A DNA stretch of 64,000 nucleotides from Acidimicrobiales bacterium (GCA_041394265.1 JAWKIO010000005.1:4340001-4404000); one strand, 5' to 3'; counted from the first letter of the stretch, positions 25,099 through 34,906 are shown. A program made the numbers and translations. Notes: generated by a model not told the origin, from the sequence alone.

Positions 25099-25626
25099 GT
25101 GAGCAGTTCCGCCGACCACGATCGCGAGCAACGACCGATGCGAGAGTGGCTGGTGGCCGGTGGCGTCCTGATCGACGCCAATGGCGATGTGCTGCTCGTC
25201 GAGAACCGGCGGCGCAGCGGCGAGACCGATTGGTCGACCCCTGGTGGCGTGATCGATGAAGGCGAACAGCTGATCGAGGGGCTCACCCGGGAGGTGGCCG
25301 AGGAGACCGGCATCGCCGTCGCATCCTGGAGCGGGCCGCTGTATCGCATCGAAGTCACCGCTCCGGGGTTCGGGTTTCATCTGCGGGTCGAAGCCCATCT
25401 CGCCGTTGACTACTCCGGCCTGCTCGCCGTCGACGACCCCGACGGCATCGTGATCGGGGCCGAATTCATGCGAGTCGACGTTGCTCGCCAGCGCCTCGGC
25501 TCGGCGCCCCAGTGGGTGGCCGAGCCCCTGCTCGATCACCTCGAGCATGGCTTCGCCGACGGTCGTCACTACGGCTATCGACTCGACGGCACCACGGCGG
25601 CCGATCGTCTGGTGGTGCGGTTGTAG
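25099..25626 (+). CDS. Nudix hydrolase
   Basis: 175 residues if started at the GTG at 25099, which has AATGCT 7 bp upstream; an in-frame ATG at 25087 would add four residues. The Nudix box is complete: GGVIDEGEQLIEGLTREVAEETGI (written in two parts: GGVIDEGEQ, REVAEETGI), G-x5-E-x7-REVAEETG. Strands before it (VAGGVLIDANGDVLLVENRR) are typical. Substrate unknown. The stop TAG at 25624-25626 overlaps the dinB promoter. Confidence 0.85.
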   Translation: MSSSADHDREQRPMREWLVAGGVLIDANGDVLLVENRRRSGETDWSTPGGVIDEGEQLIEGLTREVAEETGIAVASWSGPLYRIEVTAPGFGFHLRVEAHLAVDYSGLLAVDDPDGIVIGAEFMRVDVARQRLGSAPQWVAEPLLDHLEHGFADGRHYGYRLDGTTAADRLVVRL

Positions 25627-25629
25627 CAT
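25624..25629 (+). promoter_or_regulatory. -10-like element TAGCAT for dinB, overlapping the Nudix stop codon
   Basis: TAGCAT is 7 bp before the GTG at 25637. Its TAG is also the stop codon of the Nudix gene. No LexA-type palindrome was found next to it. Confidence 0.5.
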
Positions 25630-25636
25630 CGGCGGG

Positions 25637-26938
25637 GTGAGCGCACGCAGCATTCTGCACGTCGACATGAATGCGTTCTTCGCTGCGGTCGAGGTGCGAG
25701 ACGACCCCACGCTGCGCAACAAGCCGGTGATCGTCGGCGGCTCCGGCAACCGCGGCGTCGTTGCCGCCGCCAGCTACGAAGCCCGGGTGTACGGCATCCA
25801 CTCGGCGATGCCGTCGTCGCGGGCCCGAGCGCTGTGCCCGCACGCCGTGTTCGTCGACGGGAGACACGATCGCTACGCCGAAGTCTCGGCAACCATCATG
25901 TCGATCTTCCGAGACATGACCCCGCTCGTCGAGCCCCTGTCGCTCGACGAAGCCTTCCTCGACGTGACCGGATCTTACCGGCTGCTCGGGCCAGCCCTCG
26001 ACATCGCCCGACTGATCCGCCGGCGGGTTTGGGAAGCCGAACGCCTGCACTGTTCGGTGGGCATCGCCACGTCGAAACTCGTGGCCAAGCTCGCCACCGA
26101 AGAGGCCAAACCCCGGGTGGTCGGTCGCCGTGTCGAAGCCGGGCTGGGCGTCAAGGAGATCCCGGCCGGTCAGGAGGCGGCGTTCATGGCACCCCTGCCG
26201 TTGCGGGCGCTCTGGGGCGTCGGCCCCCGCACCCACGACAAACTCATGCGCCTCGGGATCACCACGGTGGGCGGACTTGCTGCGCTTCCCGTCGACGTGG
26301 TGGTGGCGGCCGTCGGCGAGGTGAACGGGCGTCATCTCCACACGATTGCCAACGCCATCGATGATCGGCCGGTGGTGCCGGACCGAGACGTGAAGTCGAT
26401 TTCGCACGAGATCACGTTCCCCGACGACCTCGTCGGGCGAGACGCAGTGCGCCGTGAGCTGGTTCGGTTGAGTGACGCCGTCGGCGCTCGGTTGCGCAAG
26501 GCCGGCCTGCGGGGTCGGACGGTGTCCATCAAGGTCCGTGATCCGGCCTTCGTGACCATCACCCGATCGCATACGTTGGCCGAAGCCACCGATCAGTCGG
26601 CTGCGGTGCTCGAGACGGCGACGCAGCTCCTCGACGGGGTCGACATCGACCAGGGGGTGCGCCTGCTCGGTGTCGGTGTCGCCGGTCTCACGAGCGAGGT
26701 GAACGAACAGCTGAGTCTCGACGCACTGTTGAACGGTGCGACCCAGGTCGGTGGCGCCACCGACCGAGCGATCGACGAGATCCGAGAGCGATTCGGTGAT
26801 CAGGCCATCGGTCCACTCACCCTGCTCGGAAGCTCCGGTCTGCGTCGGCTTCGGCCGGGCCAGCGTCAGTGGGGTCCATCGGCGCCCGAAGCGGGCGCAA
26901 CACACGATGAGTCATGTGACTCTCGTCCGCCGAGTTGA
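25637..26938 (+). CDS. dinB: DNA polymerase IV (Y family)
   Basis: 433 residues. The GTG start gives MSARSILHVDMNAFFAAVEV, the normal beginning with metal ligand Asp10. SLDEAFLDV carries the catalytic Asp104-Glu105. SVGIATSKLVAKLATEEAKP and the helix-hairpin-helix LRALWGVGPRTHDKLMRLGI are in place, followed by a little-finger domain (about 250-360). The C-terminal 45 residues after LGSSGLRRLRPGQ are poorly conserved-looking and lack a clear QxxLF-type clamp motif. It performs error-prone translesion synthesis. The longer frame starting at 25481 is shadow overlapping the Nudix gene. Confidence 0.93.
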   Translation: MSARSILHVDMNAFFAAVEVRDDPTLRNKPVIVGGSGNRGVVAAASYEARVYGIHSAMPSSRARALCPHAVFVDGRHDRYAEVSATIMSIFRDMTPLVEPLSLDEAFLDVTGSYRLLGPALDIARLIRRRVWEAERLHCSVGIATSKLVAKLATEEAKPRVVGRRVEAGLGVKEIPAGQEAAFMAPLPLRALWGVGPRTHDKLMRLGITTVGGLAALPVDVVVAAVGEVNGRHLHTIANAIDDRPVVPDRDVKSISHEITFPDDLVGRDAVRRELVRLSDAVGARLRKAGLRGRTVSIKVRDPAFVTITRSHTLAEATDQSAAVLETATQLLDGVDIDQGVRLLGVGVAGLTSEVNEQLSLDALLNGATQVGGATDRAIDEIRERFGDQAIGPLTLLGSSGLRRLRPGQRQWGPSAPEAGATHDESCDSRPPS

Positions 26939-26999
26939 CTTCCTCGCCCGCGTTGTGTCGAGCGTGAGAATGCGCGACACTGAGCGTCACGTTGTGGTG

Positions 27000-27073
27000 C
27001 ACATGAACCGGTCAGGCCAACTGCACGGTCATGTGAACAGGGTCCCGAACAGACCAGGGTCCTGAACAGGGTC
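27000..27073 (+). repeat. Short repeats upstream of the DUF3040 gene
   Basis: The 146-bp spacer 26939-27084 holds an inverted repeat CACATGA (27000-27006)/TCATGTG (27029-27035) and two direct copies of TGAACAGGGTC (27034-27044 and 27063-27073). They sit immediately before the DUF3040 start and could be regulatory. AAGGA before the ATG at 27085 is the ribosome site. Confidence 0.45.
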
Positions 27074-27084
27074 AAGGACAAGCG

Positions 27085-27441
27085 ATGCCGCTATCTGAAA
27101 ACGAGCAAAACATTCTTGCCGAAATCGAACGGCATCTCGAGGCGACCGATCCCGGCCTTGCGAGACACGTCGGCAAGAGTTCGGTGTATCGCCATGCGCT
27201 CGGTTCGCTCAAGTGGTCGATCGCCGGCTTCACCGTCGGCCTCATCGTCATGGTGGCCACGCTCAAGATCCACTACCTCGTGGCCTTCGCCGGCTTCCTG
27301 GTCATGCTGGTCAGCGCCCTCGGATTCGAGCGCAACCTTCGGATGATGGGCCGGGCGGGCATCGCCCAGATGTCGAGCGCATTTCGGGCGGCGAACCCGC
27401 CGGCTGCTCGCCGCCGGGCCGATCACCTCGACGAGGACTGA
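27085..27441 (+). CDS. DUF3040 family membrane protein
   Basis: 118 residues. The N terminus MPLSENEQNILAEIERHLEATDP is the DUF3040 signature; two TM helices (about 48-67 and 70-90) and a basic C-terminal tail follow. DUF3040 proteins are found in actinobacteria, often near dinB or the division cluster as here; their function is not established. ATG 27085 has AAGGA upstream. The gene is convergent with the transglutaminase gene; the 133-bp gap holds no clear terminator. Confidence 0.88.
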   Translation: MPLSENEQNILAEIERHLEATDPGLARHVGKSSVYRHALGSLKWSIAGFTVGLIVMVATLKIHYLVAFAGFLVMLVSALGFERNLRMMGRAGIAQMSSAFRAANPPAARRRADHLDED

Positions 27442-27574
27442 TCCTCCACCGCCATCCACTCCTAGCGAGGCGGCCGTGCTGTTGCCGCTGCACGCCGAAG
27501 CTCGTGGGTTGGTCGTGTCGAGCGCCTGATCACGAGGTCGCCTGACGTGGAGGTCTGGGCGTTGTCGTGGCGTC

Positions 27575-29833
27575 TCAGGAGCTGGCCAGAACCACCGCCT
27601 GGCGGCGCGTCCCGGAGATCAACCAGCGGGGATCGAGCAGTCGCAGCCATCGCTGGAACCGCGACACCCGGCGATGGATCACCGTCCGCACCGCCTCGGC
27701 GTCGGCCTCGGCGTCGGCGACCGCAGCGGCGTCGAGGGAACCGGCAGGGGCAAAGCGAGCATCGGTGACCAGCCCACCCAGGCGACGGAGCGGCTCGTCG
27801 GGCAGACGGCGATCCTTGATGAGCCGCTCGGCCCACTCTCGGCGGGTCAGCGCGGCTGGTCGTGAGAGTCGCAGATTGCGTTCGAGGTCGTCGCTCAGGT
27901 TGGACCAGATGGCCTCGATTTGCTCGGCCGGTGTCGACGCCGCCGCCCAGCGTCGTGCTCGGCGGAGGCGGGCGAGTGCCGGCATGCCGAGGCAGTACGC
28001 AGCGAGTGCAGCGACGACGGCGACGAGCCGCCACGGGATCGTGAACCCGGGGTCGGTCGCAGTGGTCGTGTCGCCGGTGTCGGCGAATCCAGGATCGACG
28101 AGGAAGTCGTCGGGCAGCGTGGGCGGAACGACCGAACCCGGGTCGACCGTGGTCGGCGTGGTCGGCGTGGCCTCGACAGGGGAGTCCTGCCGGGGGTCGA
28201 GCCCGGTATGGGTGGCGCCCGGAGCGCCACGACCGGGTGTGGGCTCGAACGCCACCCAGCCGAAACCCTCGAAGTAGACCTCGGGCCAGGCGTGGGCGTG
28301 GCGCCCGGTGACGCGATAGGTATTCGGCTTGCCGTCGACGGGGTCGCCCCAGGTGAATCCCACCGCCACACGGGCGGGAATGCCGAGGGAACGAGCCATC
28401 GCAGCGAACGTGCCGGAGAACTGCTGGCAGAAGCCGATGCGTTCGGCAAGGAACTGTTCGATGGGGTCGCCCACCCGCGGCGAGAGCTCGAGCGAGTAGT
28501 CGAAGGTCTGGAACTCGCTCTGCAGGGCGATCATCTGGTCGTACTGCGTTGCGATCCCGGCGGTGAGGCGCTGGGCCTCTTGGGCGACGATCGGGGAGAG
28601 ATCACCTGGAAGTGCCGTGTAGCGCTCCAGCAGATCTCGGTCGGCAACCGCCGGTGCCGCCCGCAGTTCTTCGGCGGTGAACAGGGGAAGCACCGACTGC
28701 AGTTCGTAGGTGAGACCGTCGGAGTCGGGGCGCTCGTTGTCGACGGTGAGCGAGCTGATCTCGGCGTTCCAGGTGATGGTGGCGTCGCCGGTGTCGAGCA
28801 ACCGGCTCGGAGCGAACGCCGCCGGAAGCCAGATCTCGCTCAACCCGGTGATGGTGAAGGTCTGGTCCAGCGTTGCCGTGGTCCCACTGGTCGTTGCCGC
28901 GCCGGGGAGATCGCCGTTGCGCTTCTCGAAGCCGCCCTTGGTGGTCCAGACGTTGCCGGAGAAGCCGTCGAGACCGGCAAGGCGCCAGTACGCCGGTCGA
29001 TCGGCCACCACGGTGAACATCTCGATGTTCTGCTGCGAGGCGAGCCGTTTCTCGATGCTGACGTAGGGACTGGTGACCTGGCGGGTGGGGTCGCTCTGGT
29101 TCCGCCAGTCGTAGAGTTCGTCGGTCCCGGCCCCGGGAAGTCGCGGCCCGGAGAAGACGCCGGCCACGATGGCGACCACGGCGACCAGGCTGGCGGAGCG
29201 AAGCACCGAGAAGGGGCCACGCGTGCGGTCGACCGTGAGCCAGACGCCTTCGCTGAGGGTCTGGGTTCGTTGGACCACGGCCCAGAGGGCGACGGCCGTC
29301 GCGAAGATCACGGTGGAGCTGATCTGGCGCTGACCCGAGCCGAGGATCGAGGAGAAGATGAACAGCAATGCTGCGGGGAGCACGGGCTCGAACGCGAGCC
29401 GGAGCCGCATGGCGGCCCAGTCGGTGAGGAAGGCCAGCACCCACGCACCGATGATGGCCGCAGCGATGAACGGCGGGAGAGGTTCGACCGGAGCACGAAG
29501 CTCGCGGAACTGGGTGACACCGTCGTCGACGAGGAGACGGAGTGCTTCTCGGGTGTCGCCGGTCGGCAGCAGCCCGTAGCGGGTCGTGCCCGGCGCGTAG
29601 CGGGCGATGATGAGCTCGGCGAGGCCGACGATGGAGAGCACGGCGGCGATGACGAGCGGCACTCGAGCCCGACGCAGCAGTGCCGCCAGCAACGACGACA
29701 GCAACGAGGCGACGACGACGGGGGCGACGTCTCGCCAGGTGGTGAACACCCGGGCAAAGCCCAGCACCGCCGCAGGGACGAGCACGGCGGCGACGATCTC
29801 GAGGGACGCGGGTGTCGGACGACGCTCGGTCAT
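27575..29833 (-). CDS. TgpA-type transmembrane transglutaminase-like protein (DUF3488/DUF4129)
   Basis: 752 residues. About six TM helices occupy residues 10-205, followed by a large extracytoplasmic region with a transglutaminase core: catalytic Cys in ERIGFCQQFSGTFAAMARSLGIPARVAVGF (read as ERIGFCQQFSGTF plus GIPARVAVGF), and His/Asp region RHAHAWPEVYFEGFGWVAFEPTPG (key His-Ala-Trp). A Pro/Thr linker, one more TM helix (about 610-630) and a cytoplasmic DUF4129-like tail complete it. ATG 29833 overlaps the DUF58 stop (ATGA). It is the third gene of the moxR-DUF58-transglutaminase operon, whose role in the envelope is poorly defined. Confidence 0.9.
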   Translation of the reverse strand: MTERRPTPASLEIVAAVLVPAAVLGFARVFTTWRDVAPVVVASLLSSLLAALLRRARVPLVIAAVLSIVGLAELIIARYAPGTTRYGLLPTGDTREALRLLVDDGVTQFRELRAPVEPLPPFIAAAIIGAWVLAFLTDWAAMRLRLAFEPVLPAALLFIFSSILGSGQRQISSTVIFATAVALWAVVQRTQTLSEGVWLTVDRTRGPFSVLRSASLVAVVAIVAGVFSGPRLPGAGTDELYDWRNQSDPTRQVTSPYVSIEKRLASQQNIEMFTVVADRPAYWRLAGLDGFSGNVWTTKGGFEKRNGDLPGAATTSGTTATLDQTFTITGLSEIWLPAAFAPSRLLDTGDATITWNAEISSLTVDNERPDSDGLTYELQSVLPLFTAEELRAAPAVADRDLLERYTALPGDLSPIVAQEAQRLTAGIATQYDQMIALQSEFQTFDYSLELSPRVGDPIEQFLAERIGFCQQFSGTFAAMARSLGIPARVAVGFTWGDPVDGKPNTYRVTGRHAHAWPEVYFEGFGWVAFEPTPGRGAPGATHTGLDPRQDSPVEATPTTPTTVDPGSVVPPTLPDDFLVDPGFADTGDTTTATDPGFTIPWRLVAVVAALAAYCLGMPALARLRRARRWAAASTPAEQIEAIWSNLSDDLERNLRLSRPAALTRREWAERLIKDRRLPDEPLRRLGGLVTDARFAPAGSLDAAAVADAEADAEAVRTVIHRRVSRFQRWLRLLDPRWLISGTRRQAVVLASS

Positions 29834-31004
29834 CGTCGAACCTGTGCCTTGGGTGCGGCGGTGGCGTTCGACTGGTGTTGCCGCCACAGGTGTTGGAGCG
29901 GGGTGGTGCCGTCGAAGACGATGGCATCGGCGGGTGGATCGTCGCATGGTTGGCACACGACGGTGGTGACCACGCCGAACGACCGGCGAGCCCGGTCGAG
30001 GGCATGGGGGAGTTCGTTGGTGGGGCGGCCGGTGATGACGACGAGCGTGCCGCCCCGCCCCATCTTCGTGAGGCTCTCGATGGACCGCACGAGCGAGGCG
30101 GACTCGGTGGTGGTGATGGTGGCCAACTGTTCGTCGATGGCGTCGAGCTCGTGACGGGAGCGGATGTCGCTGATGGCCGAGTTGCCCGTGGTGATGAAGC
30201 GGAGCGCGTCGTCGCCGCGCCAACCGGCATACAGGGCACTGAGCGCAGCCGAGACCGCCCGCTCGAAGCCGGGTTCGTCGTAGCTCGATCGGCGGAGGTC
30301 GAGCAGAACGGTGACCCGCCCGGTGCGGGGGCGCTCGTCTTGGCGAACGACGAGGTCGCCCATCCGGGCGCTGGCTCGCCAGTGGACCCGGCGGAGTTCG
30401 TCGCCGATGACGTAGGGCCGCAGGGCGAAGAACTCGTCGCCGCCGGTGGCCAGTGCCCGAATGGGCTGTTGATCTGCGGTCGGGTCGTGGCCGGCGATCG
30501 CGTGGAGCGCTCCGAGGTCGACCAGTTCGGGGTGGACGACCAGCGTGATCAGGTCGGATGCCCGCACCGATCCCCGGGTGAGGCCGAGTGGATCGCCAAA
30601 GCGCAGGTCGAGCGGTCCGACATCGATGAGACCCCGGCGTGCGGTGGGTAGCCGATAGGCGATCGGCGCACTGGCGCCGCCCTTGATCGGCGCAAGGTGC
30701 AGGGAGGCTCCGGGTGTGCCGCTGATGTGGTCGACCGCCAGCAGCATCGGGGTGGAACGCCGTGCCCGGTTCGTGATCGCCACGTCGATGCGAGCCGGGG
30801 TGCCGGCTCGGAGGCGGGCCGGGTTGGCGGTCCGGCTGATCGAGAGATCGAGCCGGGTCGATGCGGCGGCGAGGACCGCGATGACCAGCGCGGCCAGTTG
30901 GATGGCGGCCAGGATGAGCAGCTCATCGGCGCCGAACAGCCGACCGATCACAAAGGCGATGGCGGCGGAGACCGCCAGGCCGAGACCTGCCCGTGTGAGG
31001 CGCA

Positions 31005-31005
<1 letters not shown>
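29830..31005 (-). CDS. DUF58 domain protein
   Basis: 391 residues. Two N-terminal TM helices (about 8-50) precede a b-rich region and the DUF58 core: LRPYVIGDELRRVHWRASAR with the family's invariant Asp-x3-Arg-x-His-Trp, then a von Willebrand A-like fold (GRVTVLLDLRRSSYDEPGFERA). The ATG overlaps the moxR stop (the TGA of moxR and this ATG share bases), and its own stop overlaps the transglutaminase start. It is thought to act with MoxR-type ATPases as a partner protein. Confidence 0.9.
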
Positions 31006-31988
<983 letters not shown>

Positions 31989-32083
31989 TCGAGCGCGGGT
32001 CCCTTCGTGGCAAACGTTCGTCGCACATTACCAACACCGTGTGACGCGATCGGGTCACGTCAACTTTGCCCCGCACCCACTCC

Positions 32084-32162
32084 GTTCTCGAGACGCGGGG
32101 CGGCAGAACTGCCGCTCCCGGTCTCGAGAACTCGGTGGGGTGTCGCTCCCGGTCTCGAGAAC
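32084..32162. repeat. Intergenic repeat with CGCTCCCGGTCTCGAGAAC copies
   Basis: Two identical 19-bp copies of CGCTCCCGGTCTCGAGAAC (32113-32131 and 32144-32162, 31 bp apart) follow an inverted partial copy GTTCTCGAGAC at 32084-32094. All share the palindromic core TCTCGAGA. The array fills the spacer between the moxR promoter and the downstream end of the mycothiol-type gene. Its plan (inverted and direct copies about 30 bp apart, CCGTTCT at one edge, an AACTTTG word nearby) resembles the repeat at 6468-6580. Confidence 0.8.
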
Positions 32163-32178
32163 CGACCCAAACCCGGGG

Positions 32179-32838
32179 TCAGCCTCGGGGGTCGCGTCCG
32201 TTCCAGGCGACGAGTTGGTCGATCGGCGAGGCGTCGTCGGGGACCACGACCCGTTCGGCGAACGGGACGGCCACCTCGTCGAGTCCCATCGCCGCCGAGA
32301 TCTCGGCGTAGAGCTCGAGGCGATGCTCGGCGGGAAGGAAGTCGCGATTGGCCAGCGCCACCTCGATGACGGTGTCGTCCCACTCCGGTTGTTGGTCGGT
32401 CGCAGTGGCGAGGTCCCAGGTGTGCACCGTCACCTCGGAGAAGTACGAGACCAGGATGTCGGCCCCGCTGCCCTGGATCCATGGCAACGCCATGGGCCGA
32501 ACGAGGACGGCATCGTCTCGCCACGCGTCGGCGAGTCGCTCGGAGGCGGAGGCCCAGGCTGACGGCCAGCCGTCGTCGGGAGCGTCGGTCTCGACAACGG
32601 CGAATGGATCCTCGCCCTGTCCCAGGGCGGTGATGCGATCGAGCACGCCCACGAGGTGGCGGAGCATGGTGCGGACATCCATCTCGGAGCACGGCGTCGC
32701 ATCATCGAGTTGGTCGGCTCGAACGCCGCTGATCACGGATGCGGCGGTGGCGATCGCTCGGTCGAGAAGGTGCCGGGGATCGGCGTGGATGTCGGAGGTG
32801 TTGGATGTCGTCGTTGTCACTGTCGTTTTCGGTGTCAT
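32179..32838 (-). CDS. TIGR03086-type metal-binding protein (mycothiol-dependent DinB-like fold)
   Basis: 219 residues. The start chosen is ATG 32838; an upstream TTG frame is unlikely. The fold is the four-helix DinB/MDMPI bundle: LLDRAIATAASVISGV near the N terminus, TPCSEMDVRTMLRHLVGVLDR (first His ligand), and FSEVTVHTWDLATATDQ with the HTWDLA motif. This group includes mycothiol-dependent maleylpyruvate isomerase relatives, and mycothiol is the actinobacterial thiol. Specific substrate unknown. It is divergent from the ROK kinase gene. Confidence 0.85.
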   Translation of the reverse strand: MTPKTTVTTTTSNTSDIHADPRHLLDRAIATAASVISGVRADQLDDATPCSEMDVRTMLRHLVGVLDRITALGQGEDPFAVVETDAPDDGWPSAWASASERLADAWRDDAVLVRPMALPWIQGSGADILVSYFSEVTVHTWDLATATDQQPEWDDTVIEVALANRDFLPAEHRLELYAEISAAMGLDEVAVPFAERVVVPDDASPIDQLVAWNGRDPRG

Positions 32839-32858
32839 GCCGTCATGATCAACCGATG

Positions 32859-32880
32859 AAGTGGTCACCAAGTGGCCACT
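32859..32880. promoter_or_regulatory. Imperfect palindrome in the divergent spacer before the ROK gene
   Basis: AAGTGG (32859-32864) and CCACTT (32875-32880) face each other, with an 8-bp palindrome GTGGCCAC at 32872-32879 overlapping the second arm. It is placed upstream of the minus-strand TIGR03086-type gene and could be an operator. Evidence is palindromic sequence only. Confidence 0.3.
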
Positions 32881-32970
32881 TTCATTCTGCTGCTATCGGA
32901 ATGCAAGGCGAGGCCAGCCCGGTGGGGCGCCAACGCCGTGGTGATCGCCGGTTGACACTCGAGATTCGCA

Positions 32971-32976
32971 TAGTCT
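32971..32976 (+). promoter_or_regulatory. -10-like element TAGTCT for the ROK gene
   Basis: TAGTCT is 8 bp before the ATG at 32985. A TTGACA sits 13 bp upstream of it, too close for a standard -35. GAGG just before the ATG could alternatively act as a tight Shine-Dalgarno site, so this one is ambiguous. Confidence 0.35.
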
Positions 32977-32984
32977 TGAGGGCC

Positions 32985-33860
32985 ATGGATCAGGCGCTGG
33001 CACTCGACATCGGCGGCACCAAGCTGGCGGCGGCAATCGTCGATGCCGACGGCACGGTGAGTCATCGAACGATTGCGCCGACCGGGCAACACGCCGACGG
33101 TGAAGCGACGTTCGCGTTGGTGTGCGAGTTGCTCGATCAGTTTCGGCCCTTCGACCGATTCGCTGCGCTCGGGGTCGGGTGCCCGGGCCCGATGGCCGAG
33201 AAAGGTCAGCTGGTCTCACCGCTCAACATCCCCTCGTGGCGCCGCTTTCCATTGGCGGCGCGGCTGGCCGAGCACACCGGCCTGCCCACGGCGCTCGACG
33301 GCGACGCAAAAGCGTTGGCGCTGGCCGAGGGTTGGATCGGCGCCGCCGTCGGTGAGCGGGACTTTGTCGCCATGGTCGTGTCCACGGGGGTCGGTGGTGG
33401 CATCGTCCTCGACGGTCGGCTGATCGACGGTCGGCTGGGCAACGCCGGCCATGTCGGGCAGATCGTGGTGAACCCGGGCGGGCAGACCCTGCCCGGGCAG
33501 ATCACCGGCAGCCTCGAATGTGAGGCGTCGGGCACCGCCATTGCCCTTCGTACCGGTCGACCGGCCACCGAGGCCTGCACGGCCGAGATCCGCCACGTCG
33601 GCACCATGGTGGGGCGAGCGGTCGGTTCGCTTGCCAACGCGCTCGATCTCCACCTCGCCGTGGTGGGGGGCTCCGTGGCGCTGGGGCTCGGCGAGCCGTT
33701 CTTCGCCTCGGCCCAGGCCGAGTGCGATCGCATCTGCACCCTCGACTACAGCATCGGCACCCGTATCGAGCCGGTCGGACTCGGTGTGGAGGCTCCGTTG
33801 GTCGGTGCCGCCGCGGTCGGGTTCCGGGCCATCGGCCACGATCTCGGTGGTCTCGCCTGA
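32985..33860 (+). CDS. ROK family sugar kinase (glucokinase-like)
   Basis: 291 residues. ALDIGGTKLAAAIVD is the ATP-binding phosphate-1 motif, GVGCPGPM the second, STGVGGGIVLDGRLIDG the third; the substrate region contains NAGHVGQIVV with the ROK histidine. The zinc-binding CxCGxxGC stretch usual in ROK proteins is replaced by LPGQITGSLECEASGTAI with only one Cys, so the structural zinc site is lost. Glucose or an amino sugar is the likely substrate. ATG 32985 fits MDQALALDIGG; the upstream extension is shadow. Confidence 0.85.
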   Translation: MDQALALDIGGTKLAAAIVDADGTVSHRTIAPTGQHADGEATFALVCELLDQFRPFDRFAALGVGCPGPMAEKGQLVSPLNIPSWRRFPLAARLAEHTGLPTALDGDAKALALAEGWIGAAVGERDFVAMVVSTGVGGGIVLDGRLIDGRLGNAGHVGQIVVNPGGQTLPGQITGSLECEASGTAIALRTGRPATEACTAEIRHVGTMVGRAVGSLANALDLHLAVVGGSVALGLGEPFFASAQAECDRICTLDYSIGTRIEPVGLGVEAPLVGAAAVGFRAIGHDLGGLA

Positions 33861-33885
33861 CCACCGGCGATTCGCCACGTGGGAT

Positions 33886-34146
33886 TTAGTGGGGGAACTC
33901 GCGCTTCCACTCCAGCCAGGTCAGCAGTTCGTCGGCGCCCATCGGGGTGGAGCCGTCGCCGCCGTAGGCCGTGACCAGTCGGAAATGGAGCCACTCGGGC
34001 TCGGGGAGTGGCAGGAACGGTGGGCGCCGCCACCAACCTCGGGGCGCCAGCTCGAGGGCCGCCTTCACGGCGACCGGCCACAGGTCGGGCCGGCCGAGGA
34101 GCGACGTGACGGCGGCGGGGGAGAGCGGGAGGCGGTCGTTCAGCAC
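33886..34146 (-). CDS. Small conserved actinobacterial protein, function unknown
   Basis: 86 residues starting at GTG 34146 (MLNDRLPLSPAAVTSLL). Its recognisable feature is a Trp/Pro-rich core: PDLWPVAVKAALELAPRGWW followed by RRPPFLPLPEPEWLHFRLVTAYGG. I recall similar short hypothetical proteins in many actinobacteria. A TAGCGT element 7 bp upstream overlaps the stop codon of the VOC gene and decides the start; a GTG at 34155 would otherwise add three residues. Confidence 0.6.
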   Translation of the reverse strand: MLNDRLPLSPAAVTSLLGRPDLWPVAVKAALELAPRGWWRRPPFLPLPEPEWLHFRLVTAYGGDGSTPMGADELLTWLEWKREFPH

Positions 34147-34153
34147 GCCGACC

Positions 34154-34159
34154 ACGCTA
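34154..34159 (-). promoter_or_regulatory. -10-like element TAGCGT overlapping the VOC stop codon
   Basis: On the minus strand TAGCGT lies 7 bp before GTG 34146. Its TAG (34159-34157) is the stop codon of the upstream VOC gene, the third such overlap in this window. Confidence 0.45.
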
Positions 34160-34528
34160 GGCGGAGCTGGTCGGCGCCGACACGAACTCGATGCGGTTGC
34201 CGAACGGGTCGTCGCAGAACAACTGCGTGACGCCGGCGACGGTGGTGCCGTCGCGGGTGGCCACGCCGGCTGCCACGAGCCGTTCGGCGAGTGCCGCACG
34301 GTCATCGACGAGGAAGGCAGGGTGGCCCTTCTCGTCGGGCCGGAAGTTCGGGTCGGCGCCGAGGTGGATCTGGAGTGTCGGGGTGGCGAACCAGCAGCCG
34401 CCACGAACGGCCAGCTCGGGCGGCTTGGGCACCTGCTCGAGACCGAGCAGCTCGCTGTAGAACGCGATCGCGGCCGACTCACCTCCGACCGGCATGGCGA
34501 TCTGGATGTGGTCGACCCCGACGATCAT
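34157..34528 (-). CDS. VOC (glyoxalase/bleomycin-resistance fold) family protein
   Basis: 123 residues. MIVGVDHIQIAMPVGGESAAIAFYSELLGLEQV is the first bab-b-b module (metal His in DHIQIAM), and HPAFLVDDRAAL plus FCDDPFGNRIEFV is the second, with the final Glu ligand. Such proteins are small dioxygenases, isomerases or resistance proteins; substrate unknown. ATG 34528 was chosen because the upstream extension has no family match. It follows the MhuD-like gene, overlapping the region of its stop (34549) by sequence proximity of 20 bp. Confidence 0.83.
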   Translation of the reverse strand: MIVGVDHIQIAMPVGGESAAIAFYSELLGLEQVPKPPELAVRGGCWFATPTLQIHLGADPNFRPDEKGHPAFLVDDRAALAERLVAAGVATRDGTTVAGVTQLFCDDPFGNRIEFVSAPTSSA

Positions 34529-34548
34529 GTTGCTGCGGGCGGTTGTGT

Positions 34549-34878
34549 TCAGGACGCCGAGCCGGGCGAGCCGGTCGACACCGTGTAGCTCCACAGTTCG
34601 GCACCGGTGCTGACCGGGCCACCGCTCGGTGCGGGACGGTCGGCGCCCTGGTGGCCGTGGGCGAACGACTGCGATGCCGTCCAGGCCTCGAACGCGGCCT
34701 CGTCGCGCCAGCGGGTGATGACCAGCCAGACGTTGCGGCCGTCGGTCGGCTGGAGCAGTTCGAAGCCTTCGAACCCGTCCTGCCCGTCGACGGCACCGGC
34801 CCGGGCCGCGAAACGCTTGCCCAGTTCGTCGCCGGCATCAGCGGGCACGGTGATGGCGTTGATCTTGATGACGGTCAT
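34549..34878 (-). CDS. MhuD-like haem-degrading monooxygenase (ABM fold)
   Basis: 109 residues, the length of MhuD. It begins MTVIKINAITVPADAGDEL, closely matching the mycobacterial start, and contains the family's Asn7 and Trp66 at the same numbers. The axial-ligand neighbourhood reads FAHGH with His74 and His76 flanking the usual His75 position. MhuD cleaves haem to mycobilins, releasing iron without CO. GAGGAG precedes the ATG at 34878. A generic antibiotic-biosynthesis monooxygenase function cannot be ruled out. It follows the acyl-CoA dehydrogenase gene by 28 bp. Confidence 0.75.
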   Translation of the reverse strand: MTVIKINAITVPADAGDELGKRFAARAGAVDGQDGFEGFELLQPTDGRNVWLVITRWRDEAAFEAWTASQSFAHGHQGADRPAPSGGPVSTGAELWSYTVSTGSPGSAS

Positions 34879-34906
34879 ACGTACTCCTCGGTGGCCGGGT
34901 GGTGGG

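Noticed and set aside
25500..25640. LexA/SOS box before dinB
   Set aside because: No palindrome of the actinobacterial GAAC-N4-GTTC type was found near the promoter; SOS control is not supported here.
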